From Syntrophobacter sp. SbD2 (GTDB lineage Bacteria; Desulfobacterota; Syntrophobacteria; Syntrophobacterales; Syntrophobacteraceae): a stretch of 8,517 nt of DNA. Below the pieces are notes generated by a model. The model was not told the origin of the DNA. It ran no database searches and worked only from the letters and a program-made list of their open reading frames with translations. Location of the stretch: assembly GCA_900290385.1 (NCBI GenBank), contig OMSV01000124.1, positions 1-8,517 of the forward strand, given 5' to 3'. Shown piece after piece: positions 5,824-8,517 of this stretch (positions are counted from its first letter, which is position 1; every line of letters starts with the position of its first letter). The position numbers and the translations under genes are program-made.

Positions 5824-7524
5824 ATGACGGGGGTAACATTTGCAGCGATGCCTGAAAAATCGACTGGTCCAGCTTTAAAGGTCATCCCCATGGGTGGTCT
5901 GGGCGAAATAGGCCTCAACATGATGGTGCTCGAGTATGATGATACCATCGTGATTGTCGACGCCGGCTTGATGTTTCCCGAAGAAGAGATGCTGGGTATC
6001 GATATAGTGATTCCCGATTTTAGCTATCTTCTCAAAAATAGAGACAAGGTGGCCGGCCTTGTCGTAACGCACGGCCATGAAGACCACATAGGAGCGGTTC
6101 CCTTCCTTGTCCGCGAACTGCCCATCCCGATTTACGGAACAGCCCTCACCCTTGCCCTGATCAAGGAAAAACTCCGTGAGCACAACTTGCTCGACAGAGC
6201 GGACCTTATTCAGATCGCCCCCCGCCAGGTCATTGAGATAGGGCCGTTCGGTTTCGAATTCATCCGGGTCTGCCACAGCATCCCCGACGGCGTTGGGCTT
6301 GCCATCCGCACCCCGGTCGGGGTCCTCATCCACTCTGGCGACTTCAAGATCGACAACACGCCCGTAGACGGCAAAAGGTTTGATATCGCGCGGCTTGGCT
6401 CCTATGGCGAAGAGGGCGTTCTGGCCCTTTTTTCCGATTCGACCAACGTGGAGCGCGAGGGTTACACGGTATCCGAAAAGGAAGTGGGCGCCACGCTTCG
6501 CGAAGTATTCCAGGAAAAGCAGGGAAGGGTAATAGTCGCCGTATTTGCGAGCAACCTGCACCGGATACAGCAGCTTATCCATATTGCGCGCGAGTTCGGG
6601 CGCAAGGTCCTGCTCAACGGCAAATCGATGGTTACAAACGTTCGGATCGCGCGCGAATTGGGTTATCTCGATTTTACGAGGGACGATGAGATATCGATTC
6701 AGGACCTTCAGTACATGCCCGACTCACAGGTGATGATGCTGACCACCGGCACGCAGGGCGAACCGATGAGCGCCCTGAGCCGGATGGCTTTCAACGATCA
6801 CAAAAAACTCAAAGTGAAGGAAGGGGATACGATAATCCTCTCCTCCAAGTTCATTCCCGGAAACGAGCGCACCATTCACAACATTATAAACCACCTGTGC
6901 AGGAATGGGGCCGATGTAATACACGAGCAGGTCAAAGACATCCATGTCTCGGGGCACGCTTATCAGGAAGAGCTCAAGATACTTATAAATGTGGTCCAGC
7001 CCCGCTATTTCATCCCGATTCACGGTGAATACCGCCATCTTATGAAGCACAGGCAACTGGCGATGTCCCTGGGTATGTCCCCCGCCAACTGCCTTTTAAT
7101 AGAAAACGGCGCCATTATTTGCCTGGGCCGGGACACGGTGTATACAAAAGACAAAATTGAGACCGGCAGGGTTTTTGTCGACGGCAAAGGGGTTGGCGAC
7201 GTAGGAGGCCTCGTGCTTCGGGACCGCAGGCACCTGTCTGAAGACGGGCTTGTAATAGCATCGTTGGTGGTAAACAAGGAGACTCACGAAATTCTGAGCG
7301 GCCCGGACATATTCAGCAGAGGTTTCATTCACGAAGAGACAAAACCGGAAATCCTCTTTGAGGCCAAGTGCGTAATATTCGAAGCCATCGACAGGCAACT
7401 GGAGGAAGACCACCAACTGGACTGCGTGCTTCTCCAGGACGAAATACGCCGCGAACTCAAGCGCTTCTTTAACCGAATCCTGGACAGGAGGCCGGTTATT
7501 TACCCTATCGTGGTGGAGATTTGA
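5824..7524 (+). CDS. rnj: Ribonuclease J
   Basis: Metallo-beta-lactamase/beta-CASP nuclease with 5'-3' exonuclease and endonuclease activity in mRNA decay and rRNA maturation in the cytoplasm. The 566-residue product is of usual length. Beta-lactamase domain: GGLGEIGLNM near the start, metal motif HGHEDH (H83, H85, D87, H88), CHSIPD (H151) and HSGDFKID (D173). The beta-CASP region begins near 205 (FSDSTNVEREG) and includes LTTGTQGEPMSAL (307-319), SSKFIPGNE and HVSGHA (H374, H378). The C-terminal metal/active-site segment is FIPIHGEYRHL (H400). A C-terminal domain from about 465 to 566 matches the RNase J dimer/C-terminal domain. ATG 5824 has GAGGG about 10 bases upstream, inside the end of plsC; an in-frame ATG at 5848 is a possible alternative that would shorten the product by 8 residues. 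All catalytic residues expected for RNase J are present. Downstream is an inverted repeat and then ftsK, an arrangement I associate with delta-type proteobacteria. Confidence 0.97.
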   Translation: MTGVTFAAMPEKSTGPALKVIPMGGLGEIGLNMMVLEYDDTIVIVDAGLMFPEEEMLGIDIVIPDFSYLLKNRDKVAGLVVTHGHEDHIGAVPFLVRELPIPIYGTALTLALIKEKLREHNLLDRADLIQIAPRQVIEIGPFGFEFIRVCHSIPDGVGLAIRTPVGVLIHSGDFKIDNTPVDGKRFDIARLGSYGEEGVLALFSDSTNVEREGYTVSEKEVGATLREVFQEKQGRVIVAVFASNLHRIQQLIHIAREFGRKVLLNGKSMVTNVRIARELGYLDFTRDDEISIQDLQYMPDSQVMMLTTGTQGEPMSALSRMAFNDHKKLKVKEGDTIILSSKFIPGNERTIHNIINHLCRNGADVIHEQVKDIHVSGHAYQEELKILINVVQPRYFIPIHGEYRHLMKHRQLAMSLGMSPANCLLIENGAIICLGRDTVYTKDKIETGRVFVDGKGVGDVGGLVLRDRRHLSEDGLVIASLVVNKETHEILSGPDIFSRGFIHEETKPEILFEAKCVIFEAIDRQLEEDHQLDCVLLQDEIRRELKRFFNRILDRRPVIYPIVVEI

Positions 7525-7525
7525 C

Positions 7526-7655
7526 AGTGAACCGTGAATTGTGAACCGAGAAAAGAGGCGAAAGTGAAACGCTTCTGCTGCTCACTGCTCGTCGCGAAGC
7601 GATAGAACCAGAAGGAGTTATTTTTCTGTTCACTCTTCACTGTTCACTCTTCACC
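7526..7655. repeat. Inverted repeat with arms of tandem GTGAA heptamers
   Basis: The left arm holds three 7-base units (AGTGAAC, CGTGAAT, TGTGAAC; 7526-7546). The right arm holds four units of the complementary type (GTTCACT, CTTCACT, GTTCACT, CTTCACC; 7628-7655). The arms can pair over about three units with a few mismatches. A fourth GTGAA lies at 7564-7568. Inside is a second stem, CGCTTC (7570-7575) with GAAGCG (7596-7601). The element begins just after the rnj stop and ends 18 bases before the ftsK start, so it nearly fills the spacer. It could be a small non-coding mobile or REP-like element, or a structured RNA in the rnj 3' end. Presence of the repeat is directly visible; its nature is not known. 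Confidence 0.75.
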
Positions 7656-7673
7656 GCCTTATAGAGGCTCCCA

Positions 7674-8517
7674 ATGGATCGAAAAAAGCACGAAATATTG
7701 GCTCTATGCCTTTTGACGATCTCGCTTCTGGTCGTCTTCAGTCTTTTGTCCTACAGCGAAAAAGACCCCACTATTTTCTTTTCTTCGCAAGATTTTACCA
7801 GCAACTGGGTAGGCGCCTTCGGGGCCAACATTGCATGGCCGCTGGTCACCTTTTTTGGAATGGGCGCCTACGGGCTGACAATTGCGGGTTTGTGGGCAAG
7901 CTGGCGTCTTTTCAGGCAACCCGTAATCGAACGGATGTGGTACCGGCTTTTGGGTATCGCTCTTCTCATCTTGACCACGATGACTCTGGGCGCACTTCAT
8001 CGGGACTCGGTCGTTTTTTTGGGCCAGGAATTCGAACCCGGCGGAGAAATCGGCAGGGGCCTCGCTGGATTTCTTGGCGACCGGCTTTCGGCGCTGGGTT
8101 CGCATACGCTTCTAATCGGGATGTTTCTCATTGCTCTTCTACTTTCCACCCCCCTCACGCTAGAAGCCATAGTCCAGGGGATTTCGGCATTCTGGGGCAA
8201 GACGACCGGTTGGTTTCGCAGAGACAGGAAAGCAGCACAAGTCGGGCAGTTGGTGGCCGAATCGCTCGATGCGACCCCGAATCGATTGAAAACCAAGCAA
8301 AAACTCGCCTTGCCTACCGTCCAAACGGAGCTGTTCCAAAAAAGGCAGGCCCGCAGCGGGTCCATTTCGCCGGTGTCCTCAGCCGTGCATCGGGACCAAT
8401 ATGGGCTTCCCGATATCACTATGCTGGACACATATGAAACAGACACGGCCAAACCCGATTGGAAACGGCTCGAACAAAACGGCGCCGTTCTGGAAGAAAA
8501 GCTGGCCGACTTCGGCG
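7674..8517 (+). CDS. ftsK: DNA translocase FtsK, N-terminal part (cut by window end)
   Basis: FtsK couples division to chromosome segregation: the N-terminus sits in the septal membrane and the C-terminal motor pumps DNA toward dif. The first 281 codons are present and open to the end. Membrane segments are visible at about 8-27, 49-78, 91-108 and 142-168, with a longer loop (109-141) between the third and fourth, as in the FtsK four-helix membrane domain. A polar linker follows (178-240), with basic and Gln/Ser-rich stretches. Next comes the conserved entry to the motor, YGLPDITMLD (near 243-252), and LEEKLADFG at the window edge. The Walker A/B motor and gamma domain lie beyond the window. 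ATG 7674 is preceded by AGAGG with 6 bases spacing. The linker is short, as in FtsK/SpoIIIE proteins outside the enterics. A SpoIIIE-type name would describe the same family. Confidence 0.93.
   Translation, partial: MDRKKHEILALCLLTISLLVVFSLLSYSEKDPTIFFSSQDFTSNWVGAFGANIAWPLVTFFGMGAYGLTIAGLWASWRLFRQPVIERMWYRLLGIALLILTTMTLGALHRDSVVFLGQEFEPGGEIGRGLAGFLGDRLSALGSHTLLIGMFLIALLLSTPLTLEAIVQGISAFWGKTTGWFRRDRKAAQVGQLVAESLDATPNRLKTKQKLALPTVQTELFQKRQARSGSISPVSSAVHRDQYGLPDITMLDTYETDTAKPDWKRLEQNGAVLEEKLADFG

Noticed and set aside
5875..6582. Long minus-strand frame (235 codons) opposite rnj
   Set aside because: It lies wholly inside a gene with complete RNase J motifs, shows no domain signal, and is explained by codon bias of the true strand.
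7526..7655. CRISPR-like array reading of the heptamer repeats
   Set aside because: The units are 7 bases, contiguous and without spacers, and are arranged as two facing arms, not a direct-repeat/spacer array.
7706..8437. Plus-strand 243-codon frame and minus-strand frames (7704-8105, 7997-8452) near the window end
   Set aside because: They overlap the ftsK frame from ATG 7674, which has a ribosome-binding site, four membrane helices and the LPDITMLD block. These other frames have no recognisable features.

Overview
The window looks like chromosomal core DNA from a Gram-negative anaerobe-type bacterium, most plausibly a Desulfobacterota ('Deltaproteobacteria') member. The signs are two lipoprotein L,D-transpeptidases with outer-membrane-type lipoboxes, an RNase J gene followed by ftsK, a GAF-PAS histidine kinase, and a DksA-type zinc-finger protein carrying a C-terminal BON domain. 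The taxonomic placement is inferred from gene content only. No rRNA, tRNA, transposase, phage gene or CRISPR array is visible.

Layout. (1) 1-1393 (+): 3' part of a sensor histidine kinase gene (GAF-PAS-HisKA-HATPase). Its reading frame is broken near 600, where the end of the PAS domain appears to be deleted. (2) 1438-2203 (-): a DksA/TraR C4 zinc-finger protein fused to a BON domain, also frameshifted near 1648; it converges on the kinase. (3) 2204-2592: intergenic region with a credible promoter for each flanking gene and nothing else convincing. (4) 2593-4215 (+): two tandem, non-identical lipoprotein L,D-transpeptidases, 3 nt apart, acting on periplasmic peptidoglycan. (5) 4288-4800 (-): ssb, with a Gln-Gly repeat linker and an intact DDDIPF tip; a small hairpin separates it from the convergent transpeptidases. 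(6) 4801-5069: divergent ssb/plsC spacer with a good sigma70-like promoter for plsC. (7) 5070-7524 (+): plsC (phospholipid synthesis) and rnj (RNase J) 1 nt apart. (8) 7525-7673: spacer filled by an inverted repeat whose arms are tandem GTGAA-type heptamers. (9) 7674 to the window end (+): 5' part of ftsK, the septal DNA translocase.

Functionally the window mixes envelope work (peptidoglycan cross-linking, phosphatidic acid synthesis, division-linked DNA translocation) with nucleic-acid housekeeping (SSB, RNase J). No multi-gene novel system is evident. The points most worth checking are the two neighbouring broken regulatory genes, the DksA-BON fusion, the Cys-rich transpeptidase pair, and the heptamer inverted repeat between rnj and ftsK.
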